In this document: positions 30,466-39,453 of the stretch, piece by piece
Layout of the letters: every line of letters starts with the position of its first letter
Position numbering within the stretch: the first letter of the stretch is position 1
Assembly (NCBI RefSeq): GCF_025998175.1
Contig: NZ_AP026695.1
Coordinates: 736,038 to 800,037 of the forward strand
Length of the DNA stretch: 64,000 bases
Reading direction: 5' to 3'
Origin: Nitrosopumilus zosterae
GTDB lineage: Archaea; Thermoproteota; Nitrososphaeria; Nitrososphaerales; Nitrosopumilaceae
Program-made: the position numbers and the translations under genes
The notes under the pieces: model-generated
What the model saw: only the letters and a program-made list of their open reading frames with translations
Told to the model about the DNA's origin: nothing
Databases searched by the model: none

Positions 30466-31289
30466 TGGCATTTGAATTTCTACAAAGTTTAGCCGATGTT
30501 GAACTTGTTGGAGGTTTAACCCTTCTGTCATTGTTAGTTGGCGGGATAATTATGGGTGTGGGAGTGATAATTGCAAGAACTGTTAAATTATTATTTATGA
30601 AATACTATGCACCAAAACTTCCTCAAGATTCTGCAAAAAACTTTGCAAAGCTAATCTATTTTGGAATAATTCTGTTGTCCTTCTTAGTTTTTACATCTAA
30701 CACGGGCTTAGATCTTTCTGGTTTGCTTGTTGCAGGTGGAATATTTGGAATAGTGATTGGTTTTGCTACTCAATCTGTAGTTTCCAATTTAATTTCAGGT
30801 GTTTTCTTGATGATCGAAAAGCCAGTAAAACAAGGTGATAACATTGAGATTCCGGGTTCAGATGTTTCTGGAACTTTGTTGGATATCAGTACTTTTTCGG
30901 TTCGTGTGAGAAAATTTGATGGCACTATAATTAGAGTCCCAAATGAATCATTCTTTACATCAAACATCCGCTCCCTTTCTTCTTCCCCTGTAAGAAGAAC
31001 TGAGGCCGTAGTTGGAATTGCCTATAAAGAAGATATTGCTGGCGCTATATCCGTACTTGAGAAGCAAATTCGCAAATCTATGCCATTTGTTTTGATGCTT
31101 CCAAAACCTGAATTTCGAATTAAAGAATTGGCAGATTCAAGCGTGAATATCGAAATTCTAGTTTGGCATCCTCGTAATGATTGGAATGCAGTAGGGCCAC
31201 ATTTACTCAAATTTGCTAAATCTGCATTAGATGATGCTGGAATTGAAATACCATTCCCTCAGCGTGTAATATGGCAAGCAAAAGAATAG
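30465..31289 (+). CDS. mscS: MscS-type mechanosensitive channel
   Basis: 274 residues. Three membrane helices (about 15-38, 60-80, 85-110); the pore helix has GGIFGIVIGFATQSVVSNLISG, then the beta domain (VKQGDNIEIPGSDVSGTLLDI; GTIIRVPNESFF) and a C-terminal alpha/beta part. Small MscS channels open under membrane tension to release solutes. Coupled to the DUF432 gene by a TAATG overlap. Confidence 0.93.
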   Translation: MAFEFLQSLADVELVGGLTLLSLLVGGIIMGVGVIIARTVKLLFMKYYAPKLPQDSAKNFAKLIYFGIILLSFLVFTSNTGLDLSGLLVAGGIFGIVIGFATQSVVSNLISGVFLMIEKPVKQGDNIEIPGSDVSGTLLDISTFSVRVRKFDGTIIRVPNESFFTSNIRSLSSSPVRRTEAVVGIAYKEDIAGAISVLEKQIRKSMPFVLMLPKPEFRIKELADSSVNIEILVWHPRNDWNAVGPHLLKFAKSALDDAGIEIPFPQRVIWQAKE

Positions 31290-31294
31290 GAAAT

Positions 31295-31579
31295 TTATCT
31301 CTCTATGATTTTTGGTTGATTTTTACTTGCTCTTCTTTTCTTAATTAAAGCAAACATGATCATTCCGACATTAATTATGGAAATTATTTCAATTAAATCT
31401 ACTCCATACAAGAACCAATCAATCACTGGGTGTATTCTTGACACTAATCCAGCTTCAAGCATGATGTCTGCATTCCATACCATATGTGGAACTTGAATGA
31501 ATTGAATTATTGCAATTATTATGATACTTCCTAATATTTTATCTTCATACCACTTCCAAAATTTATTCCACACATTCAT
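31295..31579 (-). CDS. Small two-helix membrane protein
   Basis: 94 residues with membrane segments at about 17-33 and 57-80 and a strongly basic C-terminus (KKRRASKNQ). The N-terminal W-x-KFWKWY stretch is amphipathic. No family known to me. It converges on mscS (5 bases apart). Confidence 0.55.
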   Translation of the reverse strand: MNVWNKFWKWYEDKILGSIIIIAIIQFIQVPHMVWNADIMLEAGLVSRIHPVIDWFLYGVDLIEIISIINVGMIMFALIKKRRASKNQPKIIER

Positions 31580-31687
31580 GATTTTTTTTAATTTTTAATT
31601 CTAATAAATAATGTGAAAATTAGATAGAACTAATTAGACTGGACTAATGATTTCAGGCATATTTTTTCAGATTATCTGAATCATGTT

Positions 31688-33076
31688 TTAATTGTCATTC
31701 AGAATTAGTTCTTTTTTCATCCAAACTGTTTTTCCTTTATGATCAATTAATTCTATGTTCATATCATTTAGTTTATCGCGAATTTTATCTGCTTCTTCAA
31801 ATTGTTTGTCTTTTCTGAATTTCTCTCTATTTGAAATCAAATTATTGATTTCTTGTTTTTCACTTTCGGTCATTTCTGGAATTGATAGCCCTAAAATTTT
31901 CATCATCCTTTCAAGTTCTTTTTTTATGATTTGTGCATCTTTGCTTCCTAGTTTTTCCTCGGCTGCTAGTCTATTGGTCTCTTTTACTAGTTGAAAAAAT
32001 GCAGATAATGCAAGATGTGTATTCAAATCATCATTTAATGCATCGTCAAAATCTGTGGTTGTTTTATAGATAATCGAATCTATTTTTTCGTCACTTTCAC
32101 CATGAGCATGAATTAATTCATAGTAGCTTGTCTCTACTTGTCTCCATTTTGTTACATTCTCTTTAAGCAGTTCTTCAGAATAATCGATAGGTTTTGAATA
32201 ATGTCCTGACAGACAGAATAATCTGATGATATTTGAACCCCAGTTCTCTAAAACATGCTTGATTGATTTTATATTCCCTAATGATTTTGACATCTTTTCT
32301 CCATTGATGGTGACCATGCCTACATGCATCCAAATTTTTGCAAATGGTAAACCTGTACATGATTCAGATTGTGCAATCTCATTTTCATGATGCGGAAATA
32401 TTAGATCACGTCCTCCACCGTGAATATCGAAATTTTCTCCTAGATACTTGATGCTCATAGCAGAACATTCGATATGCCAACCTGGTCTCCCTTTCCCCCA
32501 TGGGCTATCCCATACGGGTTCTGTGCTTGAGAATTTCCATACTGCAAAATCTAAAGGATCGTTTTTTGCATCATCAACTTCTATTCTGGAACCTGATTGT
32601 AACTCATCAATTTTTTTCTTTGATAATTTTCCATACTCTGGAAATTTTGAGACTGAAAAATATACTCCGTTTTTTGTAGTATATGCAATTTTCTTTTCAA
32701 TTAGTTTTTCAATAAATTTTATAATGTCGTCAATATGTTCTGTGGCTTTTGGATAGTTTGTTGCACGCTTTACATTTAATCCATCAAAATCTTTGAAATA
32801 GTTTTCAATGTATTTTGTGCTTATTGCCTCAGCAGTTGTGTTTTCTGAATTTGCACGATTAATTATTTTATCATCTACATCTGTAAAATTCTGGACAAAT
32901 TCAATTTCTACATTTTTGCTCTCTAAGAATTTTCTTAGTACATCAAAAATTATGATCGTTCTAGCATGACCGATATGTGATTCATCATATACTGTCACTC
33001 CGCATAGGTAAATTTTTACTTTTTTTGAAATATCTAACTCCTGTTCCGAATTTAACAATGTATTGTGAATCTTCAT
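31688..33076 (-). CDS. cysS: Cysteinyl-tRNA synthetase
   Basis: 462 residues, class I synthetase. SHIGHAR is the HIGH motif, KMSKSLGN the KMSKS loop, with zinc ligands around C25, C204 and HHENE. The DALR-like helical domain and a C-terminal anticodon extension follow. It charges tRNA-Cys. NadE lies immediately upstream (two bases between stop and start codons), so the two are probably cotranscribed. Confidence 0.97.
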   Translation of the reverse strand: MKIHNTLLNSEQELDISKKVKIYLCGVTVYDESHIGHARTIIIFDVLRKFLESKNVEIEFVQNFTDVDDKIINRANSENTTAEAISTKYIENYFKDFDGLNVKRATNYPKATEHIDDIIKFIEKLIEKKIAYTTKNGVYFSVSKFPEYGKLSKKKIDELQSGSRIEVDDAKNDPLDFAVWKFSSTEPVWDSPWGKGRPGWHIECSAMSIKYLGENFDIHGGGRDLIFPHHENEIAQSESCTGLPFAKIWMHVGMVTINGEKMSKSLGNIKSIKHVLENWGSNIIRLFCLSGHYSKPIDYSEELLKENVTKWRQVETSYYELIHAHGESDEKIDSIIYKTTTDFDDALNDDLNTHLALSAFFQLVKETNRLAAEEKLGSKDAQIIKKELERMMKILGLSIPEMTESEKQEINNLISNREKFRKDKQFEEADKIRDKLNDMNIELIDHKGKTVWMKKELILNDN

Positions 33077-33078
33077 TT

Positions 33079-33870
33079 TTAATCTCTGTCTGGCTTTGGT
33101 GCAGGCAATCTTTTATGTTCACTGTTTTTATTTTGTGAATATATTTTTTCAACTAAGGATTTATCAATTTGAGTCAATTCAGCAGTTTCTCCAATTGATT
33201 TCTTTTTATCAAATAAACAGTACAGGATAGAATCTATCTCCTCATATGATGCTCCTAATTCTTCTTCTGCTTCATGCTCTTTCCACAAATGAGGACTGCT
33301 TCTTTTTGCAATTACATTCTCAGGAACCCCTAGATATTTTGCAATTTCTCTTACCTGTAATTTGTATAATGAGATGATTGGTGTAATATCGGACGCACCG
33401 TCTCCGTATTTTGTAAAATATCCTAACAAGTACTCGCTTTTATCACTAGACCCTAAAACTAGATAGTTTTTGGAATTTGCATAGTAGTACAAAATATTCG
33501 CTCTGACTCTTGCGCGTAGATTTCCTTTTGCCAAGTTATTTGGCTCAACGTACATTGAATATTCATTTACAATTGGTTTTATGTCAATAAGCTTGTATTC
33601 TATACCTGTCAGTGCAATCATTTTGAGTGCATCCTCTGTTTCAGATTTTGGTGTGATTAATGTGTCTGGCATAATTAGTGCAATTGTTTTCTCTTTGAGT
33701 TGTCGTTTACAGAGATAAGCTAAAACTGCTGAATCGATTCCCCCGCTTAATCCTAAAATTAATCCATTGACATGATTTTTTTCTATTTGATCCGATAGAA
33801 ATTTCTCTAATGTCTGTGTAATTAATGCATAATCTTTATTTTTGATTTCGTTAATTATCTCTTGATTCAA
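33079..33870 (-). CDS. nadE: NAD(+) synthetase, ammonia-dependent type
   Basis: 263 residues, no glutaminase domain. GLSGGIDSAV forms the PP-loop for ATP; GSSDKSEYLLGYFTKYGDGASD is the deamido-NAD site. It uses ammonia to amidate nicotinic acid adenine dinucleotide. TTG start. First gene of a likely nadE-cysS operon. With nadM at 41586 it completes the NAD end steps in this window. Confidence 0.96.
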   Translation of the reverse strand: MNQEIINEIKNKDYALITQTLEKFLSDQIEKNHVNGLILGLSGGIDSAVLAYLCKRQLKEKTIALIMPDTLITPKSETEDALKMIALTGIEYKLIDIKPIVNEYSMYVEPNNLAKGNLRARVRANILYYYANSKNYLVLGSSDKSEYLLGYFTKYGDGASDITPIISLYKLQVREIAKYLGVPENVIAKRSSPHLWKEHEAEEELGASYEEIDSILYCLFDKKKSIGETAELTQIDKSLVEKIYSQNKNSEHKRLPAPKPDRD

Positions 33871-33947
33871 TAATCAGTGTTGATTATTTCTGAGGATAAA
33901 AATTCTACTTAATTTGAGTGAAAATCAGTTCATTTTGCACACACATT

Positions 33948-34085
33948 ATGCCTTATGCTGAATCATTATTTGTAAATTATAGGAAAATTCATGCAATCCA
34001 TAATGCATACCTGACACAAAGGGAGAACTCTTCCCTCTTTATTCATTTACAGATTAAAAATGACCTGAAATTTTTTGGGATTTGA
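33948..34085 (+). CDS. Possible small protein, 45 residues
   Basis: A complete frame starting ATG with ESLFVNYRKIHAIHNAYLTQ, basic and aromatic. It occupies the gap between nadE and a secreted protein, converging on the latter. No family recognised, so chance coding is possible. Confidence 0.3.
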   Translation: MPYAESLFVNYRKIHAIHNAYLTQRENSSLFIHLQIKNDLKFFGI

Positions 34086-34086
34086 T

Positions 34087-34497
34087 TTATTGATTTTCTA
34101 AAATCTCAAATAATGTTGATGCTATTTCTTCATCTTGATATTTCAAAATTAATTGATGAATACCTATTTGTGAATCACCTGTTATGTGAATTGGGGTATA
34201 AATATCTCCATTTCTTGCTGCGTATGTTGTAATTTCTATCTGTGATTTATCTGGTGCAATTATGACAAATGTGATCTGTGAACCTCTGCTGTAATCTTCG
34301 ATGTATCCAAAAATCACCACTTGTTGATAACTGTGCCTTGATTGAGGCTGCTCAAATTTCTCTTCATTTACTGCAATGAATGTCGCACTCTCTAATTCTT
34401 CTGCAAATGAAAGTTGCGCAAATCCTATCACTATGATTCCAAACAATACTGGAAGAATTACATTGCCTGACAATACTCTTGTATAATTTATTGGCAT
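34087..34497 (-). CDS. Small secreted beta-sandwich protein
   Basis: 136 residues. N-terminal hydrophobic segment (about 13-31, ILPVLFGIIVIGFAQLSFA) is a signal peptide or anchor. The rest is one Ig-like domain (VVIFGYIEDYSRGSQITFVI) like the domain in the 14037 protein. Probably exported. Function unknown. Confidence 0.62.
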   Translation of the reverse strand: MPINYTRVLSGNVILPVLFGIIVIGFAQLSFAEELESATFIAVNEEKFEQPQSRHSYQQVVIFGYIEDYSRGSQITFVIIAPDKSQIEITTYAARNGDIYTPIHITGDSQIGIHQLILKYQDEEIASTLFEILENQ

Positions 34498-34611
34498 TAA
34501 ACACTGAGGGAATAATTTGAAGAAACGTTGTTCCGTTGTGGAATATTTGTTTGATTTTGAGTGAACAGACTGTGCCTGATTTTTAAAATTTATTGATTGA
34601 AAATTGGCATT

Positions 34612-34914
34612 TTAGATATCGACATAAATACCGTCATCTCTTGCTTCAACTTTGTATGTCTCTAGTTTGACATCTTTGAGATAGTCTGTTAGTTCTCCTG
34701 TTTTGATATTATAATGCCAAAAATGCAATGGACATTCTACAATGTCTCCCTCTAATTTACCTGGGGCAATTGAACCATCCTGATGAACGCAAAGATCATC
34801 TATTGCATGATACCCGTCTTGATTAAAAACTGCAATTTGTTTTCCTTCGATTTTGAATGCTTTACCTTTTCCTGCCCCAACTTCGCCTTTTTCAGCAATC
34901 TTTTTCCAAGTCAA
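34612..34914 (-). CDS. Rieske-type 2Fe-2S ferredoxin
   Basis: 100 residues. The cluster motif CVHQDGS ... CPLHFWHYN (C-x-H, 16 residues, C-x2-H) gives the four Rieske ligands. Small soluble NirD/ferredoxin-type Rieske proteins donate electrons to oxygenases or nitrite reductase. No oxygenase is adjacent. TTG start. Partner unknown. Confidence 0.93.
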   Translation of the reverse strand: MTWKKIAEKGEVGAGKGKAFKIEGKQIAVFNQDGYHAIDDLCVHQDGSIAPGKLEGDIVECPLHFWHYNIKTGELTDYLKDVKLETYKVEARDDGIYVDI

Positions 34915-34989
34915 TGGTTTTCTGACATTTTTGTCATTTATTTAGATTCGCATGATAGAATTTTATAGTCCCATTCAAGGATTTTATTA

Positions 34990-36231
34990 TTGAGCAAAGT
35001 AAAGTCCAATCCTAAATTGATCAAAGAAGGTAAGCTATCATACGAGTGGGCCAGATCACACATGCAAATTCTTGATAATACTATTAATCGATTCAAAAAA
35101 TCAAAACCTCTGAAAGGTGTAACTCTTGGATTCTGCTTACATATTACAAAGGAGACTTCGGTTTTATTAATGGGCGCAAAAGAACTTGGTGCTACTGTGG
35201 CATGTTGTGGTGGGAATCCATTGACTACACAAGATGATATTGCCGCCTTTTTAGCATCACAGGGAATTCATGTTTATGCATGGCATGGTCAATCTGTCAA
35301 AGAATATGATTGGTGTATTGATCAAGTGTTAAAACACAAACCTACAATTTTGACTGATGATGGGGCTGATATGAACATCAAAGCTCACTTTGATAAGAGA
35401 TTCAACACCATGAAGATTCTTGGTGCTACTGAAGAAACCACTGCAGGTGTTACTCGAATCAGAGCTGTAGAAAATCAGGGAAAGCTTCGTTATCCTGTAA
35501 TTTTAGTAAATGAAGCTTATACAAAACACATGTTTGATAATAGGTATGGCACTGGACAAAGTACCATTGATGGTTATCTTAGGGCAATGAATTTACTTAT
35601 GGCGTCAAAACGTGTTGTGGTAATTGGATATGGTTGGGTTGGACGCGGTGTCGCATCACGATTCCAAGGAATGGGTTCCAAGGTAATTGTAACTGAAATT
35701 GATCCTGTAAAAGCACTTGAGGCTCATATGGATGGCTTTGAAGTCATGCCGATGTCTCAGGCCGCAAAAATCGGTGACATGTTTGTCACATGTACTGGTA
35801 TGACTAGTGTAATTAGAAAAGAGCATATCTTGCAAATGAAAAACGGTGCAATCATGGGTAATGTGGGCCACTTTGATGTGGAAATTGACAGTAAATTCTT
35901 GTTAAAGCAGTCAAAATCAGTTAAAGAAGTAAGGCCTAATCTTGATGAATGTACTTTGAAAAATGGTAAAGTTGTCTATCTGATTGGACAAGGTAGACTT
36001 GCAAATCTGGTTGCAGCAGAAGGACATCCGCCAGAGGTTATGGCACAATCATTTTCAAACCAAATTTTGTCTGTTTTGTATATTCTTAAGAATCACAACA
36101 AAATGGAAAATAAAATTATCAATGTTCCTGAAGAAATTGATAAACAAGTAGCAATTGATGCACTAGCTGCAATGAATGTTAAAATTGATAAACTCACCCC
36201 AGAGCAAGTAAAGTATGCAAATAGCTGGTAA
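34990..36231 (+). CDS. ahcY: S-adenosylhomocysteine hydrolase
   Basis: 413 residues, usual archaeal length. NAD-binding VVIGYGWVGRG (about 207-217), substrate residues in LTDDGADMN and EETTAGVTR, and NVGHFDVEID. It splits S-adenosylhomocysteine to adenosine and homocysteine, removing the product of methyltransferases such as the one at 11532. TTG start. About 37 bases before metG. Confidence 0.96.
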   Translation: MSKVKSNPKLIKEGKLSYEWARSHMQILDNTINRFKKSKPLKGVTLGFCLHITKETSVLLMGAKELGATVACCGGNPLTTQDDIAAFLASQGIHVYAWHGQSVKEYDWCIDQVLKHKPTILTDDGADMNIKAHFDKRFNTMKILGATEETTAGVTRIRAVENQGKLRYPVILVNEAYTKHMFDNRYGTGQSTIDGYLRAMNLLMASKRVVVIGYGWVGRGVASRFQGMGSKVIVTEIDPVKALEAHMDGFEVMPMSQAAKIGDMFVTCTGMTSVIRKEHILQMKNGAIMGNVGHFDVEIDSKFLLKQSKSVKEVRPNLDECTLKNGKVVYLIGQGRLANLVAAEGHPPEVMAQSFSNQILSVLYILKNHNKMENKIINVPEEIDKQVAIDALAAMNVKIDKLTPEQVKYANSW

Positions 36232-36268
36232 AACTTCTTAACCTCAATACAGTTCTTGACAGTATCTG

Positions 36269-37927
36269 ATGAATAACAAAGCCATAGTTACAAGTGCATT
36301 ACCGTATGCCAATGGAGAAATTCATTTGGGTCATGTTGCATCCACTTATCTCCCAGCAGATGTCACAACTAGATTCCTAAAACTAAATGGGGTTGAGGCA
36401 TATTATGTCTGCGCATCCGATGATTTTGGAACTCCTATTCTGATTCAATCTGAGAAAGAGGGTAAGACTCCTGCAGAATACGTTGCTTATTGGAATAAAC
36501 GTGATTATGATGATTTTTCAGCGTTTAACATACAATTTGATTATTTCTACAAGACTAGTTCTACAGAAAATATTGCATTTGTTCAAGATGTTTTTAAAAA
36601 ATTAAATGATGCAGGACATATCTATGAGCAAGAAATCATTCAATTCTATTGTAATAATGATCAAAAATTCTTGCCTGACAGATATGTAAAAGGCACATGT
36701 CCTTATTGTAAAGCAGAGGATCAATATTCTGATCTTTGTGAAAGTTGTGGTCGCGTGCCTGAGGAAATTACGGATCCTAAATGCTCTCTTTGTGGTCAAT
36801 TGCCAACCAAAGAAAAAACAAAACACTATTTTTTCAAACTCAAAAATTTTGGAGATTCTCTAACTAAATGGCTTGAAGAAAATGAACATCTGCAAAAAGA
36901 TGTTAAAAAATACGTCCAAAATTGGATTAAATCTGGATTGATTGACTGGGATATCACTCGTGATATTTCTTGGGGTGTTCCAGTTCCACTTGACGATGCA
37001 AAGGGCAAAGTCTTCTATGGTTGGTTTGATAATCATCTTGCATACATTTCTACTGCATTGAAATTCCTAAACGATAAAGGAATTAATGGAAAAGAGTTTT
37101 GGAATTCTGCAGACATTTATCATTTTATTGGAAAAGACATTGTGTATCATCATTATCTTTTCTTACCTGCCATGAGGTTGGGGATAGGCAGTGAATACAA
37201 ATTGCCTGATTACATCCCTACACGAGGACATCTTACTCTTCAAGGAAAGAAAATTTCTAAAAGCAGAAACTGGTATATTGGTTTAAAACAATTTTTGGAA
37301 TTTTATCCTGCAGATTATCTGAGATATTATCTTGTATCAATTAATCCGTATTCTCAGGACGATTTGAATTTTGATTGGGATGATTTTACAACACGAATTA
37401 ATTCTGAACTAATTGGAAATCTTGGAAATTTTGTTAATCGTGCATTAGGATTCACCAAAAAAGCATTTGATGGAAAAGTTCCCGAAATCGACTCCTTTGA
37501 TGAAAAAGATTTAGAGGCTGAAGACAAGATAAAAAATCTTGCAGCAGATGTTGGTGGTCTTTTGGAGCAGAATCATCTTGATAGGGCATTAAAGCGAATA
37601 ATGGAATTCTCATCCTTCTTTAACACATATTTTCAGCACAAAGAACCTTGGAAAAAAGGACCAGGAACTGCAAACTGTGTATTTCTTTCAGTAAATGCTG
37701 CAAGAAGTATTGCTATTGCTCTTTTCCCATTTCTGCCTGAATCTTCCCAAAAAATCTGGGTACAGTTGGGACTAGATGGTAACGTTATTGATTTCTCCTG
37801 GAATGATCTCTCTAAATTTGCCGTTGCTCCTGGACATGTTCTAGGTGACGCATCTCCGTTGTTTGTAAAAGTTGAAGAATCTGATATTGAAAAGCACAAA
37901 AAGCAACTTGGATCCTTTGAGAAATAA
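36269..37927 (+). CDS. metG: Methionyl-tRNA synthetase
   Basis: 552 residues. PYANGEIHLGH is the HIGH motif, KKISKS the KMSKS loop (about 330), and zinc knuckles CPYCKAEDQYSDLC and CESCGRVPEEITDPKCSLC lie at about 143-178. A helical anticodon domain follows. The C-terminal EMAP-like tRNA-binding domain is missing. Its stop overlaps the next gene (TAATG). Confidence 0.97.
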   Translation: MNNKAIVTSALPYANGEIHLGHVASTYLPADVTTRFLKLNGVEAYYVCASDDFGTPILIQSEKEGKTPAEYVAYWNKRDYDDFSAFNIQFDYFYKTSSTENIAFVQDVFKKLNDAGHIYEQEIIQFYCNNDQKFLPDRYVKGTCPYCKAEDQYSDLCESCGRVPEEITDPKCSLCGQLPTKEKTKHYFFKLKNFGDSLTKWLEENEHLQKDVKKYVQNWIKSGLIDWDITRDISWGVPVPLDDAKGKVFYGWFDNHLAYISTALKFLNDKGINGKEFWNSADIYHFIGKDIVYHHYLFLPAMRLGIGSEYKLPDYIPTRGHLTLQGKKISKSRNWYIGLKQFLEFYPADYLRYYLVSINPYSQDDLNFDWDDFTTRINSELIGNLGNFVNRALGFTKKAFDGKVPEIDSFDEKDLEAEDKIKNLAADVGGLLEQNHLDRALKRIMEFSSFFNTYFQHKEPWKKGPGTANCVFLSVNAARSIAIALFPFLPESSQKIWVQLGLDGNVIDFSWNDLSKFAVAPGHVLGDASPLFVKVEESDIEKHKKQLGSFEK

Positions 37928-38679
37928 TGACTCCTATCCCACGAATATCTACTAGGGGATACTATGATCTTTCTAATGGCAAAACTCTCAAAACCAATCC
38001 ATACTATTTGTATCCAAAAAAAGATTTTAAAAAATTAACAAATTCTAAAGAACTCACAATTATGATTCACGGGTTGAGAAATGACCGTGCAGGAGCTGTT
38101 GCCAAGGTATTGTTAGCAAAAAATAGATTACGAAAATTGGGATATTCTCACCCTGTAGTTGGTTTTAGTTATGATTCCAACACAACAGGGGCTCATCTGG
38201 TAAAACATGCAAAACATGCCCTTGCAGTAGGGCAAAGCATCGCAAAGAAAAATGGGCGTAATCTTGGGTTGTTTATTGAAGATTTCAAAAGTTCTAGTCC
38301 TGACACAAGAATTAGACTAATGGGCCACTCTTTAGGATCTCAGGTGATATTAAGTACGCTAGAGTATCTCTCAAAAAAGAAACAAAATATTGGGATAATC
38401 GAAGCTGTTTATTTTTTTGGCGCATCCATTACTGAAGACATACCATCCTCTAAAAAATTTGGAAAAATTCTTCAAAGCATTGTGAATAAAAAAATTATTA
38501 ATCATTTTGCTCCTTCTGATGAGGTTTTAATTTGGGCTGATAATGAGAAATATGTTAAAGGATGTTTGGGTCTAAATGGTGCAATTGGAAACCCTGTAAG
38601 TAAATATCATCAAAAATTAGTAAAGCCCAAGAATCATAGATTTGCAAGTTATGCTGAAGTGCTTAAATCATTTCCGTAA
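37927..38679 (+). CDS. Alpha/beta hydrolase of unknown substrate
   Basis: 250 residues with the nucleophile motif LMGHSLGSQ near residue 137 and the N-terminal TIMIHGLRNDRAGAV oxyanion loop. A later DEVLIW and the C-terminal NHRFAS provide candidate acid and histidine. Resembles DUF726/lipase-like proteins. Starts within the metG stop, so it may be translationally coupled, although the functional link is not clear. Confidence 0.75.
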   Translation: MTPIPRISTRGYYDLSNGKTLKTNPYYLYPKKDFKKLTNSKELTIMIHGLRNDRAGAVAKVLLAKNRLRKLGYSHPVVGFSYDSNTTGAHLVKHAKHALAVGQSIAKKNGRNLGLFIEDFKSSSPDTRIRLMGHSLGSQVILSTLEYLSKKKQNIGIIEAVYFFGASITEDIPSSKKFGKILQSIVNKKIINHFAPSDEVLIWADNEKYVKGCLGLNGAIGNPVSKYHQKLVKPKNHRFASYAEVLKSFP

Positions 38680-38752
38680 TTTTGTAAACATGTTGGTATA
38701 GGATGATTCGTACGTCACTCTTTTATACAAAAAATGAATTTCACAACATATT

Positions 38753-38863
38753 ATGAAATCTCATGTATCTTGTTCTGAAAACAATAAATCTATTTTGTAT
38801 CATTTGCATATTTTAGATGAATTTTGTGACGATTTTGATGATCTTTTAGAGTATCCTTGTTAA
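38753..38863 (+). CDS. Possible acidic micro-protein, 36 residues
   Basis: An ATG frame with HILDEFCDDFDDLLEYPC. Preceded by a TATA-like tttatac (38722-38728) about 25 bases before the ATG. It is very acidic and ends with cysteine. No homologue recognised. Confidence 0.35.
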   Translation: MKSHVSCSENNKSILYHLHILDEFCDDFDDLLEYPC

Positions 38864-38871
38864 ACAAGACG

Positions 38872-39432
38872 TTAATTGTAAACCATCAAGTTTTTCTCTT
38901 CGAGCAAACTGTGGATTTGATTGACAGATCGATGAATGTCTTTTTCAATTCTTGCACCCACACAAACTAATTTGCCTGACGCGAAAATCAAAATTACTGT
39001 TTTTGGATCAAGCATTCTATGAATCAGTCCTGGGAATTGCTCTGGTTCATACATGCTTCTTGGAAGGGTTCTAGCTGCTTGTTCCAAGTTTACTTTTCCT
39101 CCAAGGTTAATTGATGATACAATATTTTGAATTGTAACTATGGGTTCGTTTTTAATTTTGATTTTTCCTTTTCTTAAATTTTGAACAACAATATTTACTG
39201 CTTTTATTGCCATCTCTTCTGATTTGGCACCTGTGCAAACCATTTTCCCTGAACCAAAAAGCAATGTGGCAGTTCGAGGAGTTTTAAGTCTGAAAACTGC
39301 TCCAGGAAATTGCTCTGGATGATATTCCACATCTGGGAATTTTTTTGTTATGTCTACAAGATCTAATTTCTGTTCAATTGTTGCAGATGCTACAACGTTA
39401 ACAATTGCTATTACTGGCTTGGTTTCTGTCAT
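38872..39432 (-). CDS. tbp: TATA-box binding protein
   Basis: 186 residues, two pseudo-symmetric repeats (VNVVASATIEQKLDLVDI and VQNIVSSINLGGKVNLEQ; each with the FPGAVFRLKTPRTATLLFGSG or FPGLIHRMLDPKTVILIFAS pattern). The phenylalanine-rich stirrups are present. It recognises the archaeal TATA element. Its gene follows a TFB gene by 21 bases on the same strand, so TFB and TBP are probably one operon. Confidence 0.97.
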   Translation of the reverse strand: MTETKPVIAIVNVVASATIEQKLDLVDITKKFPDVEYHPEQFPGAVFRLKTPRTATLLFGSGKMVCTGAKSEEMAIKAVNIVVQNLRKGKIKIKNEPIVTIQNIVSSINLGGKVNLEQAARTLPRSMYEPEQFPGLIHRMLDPKTVILIFASGKLVCVGARIEKDIHRSVNQIHSLLEEKNLMVYN

Positions 39433-39453
39433 GTCTTTTTGATTATTTCTTGA

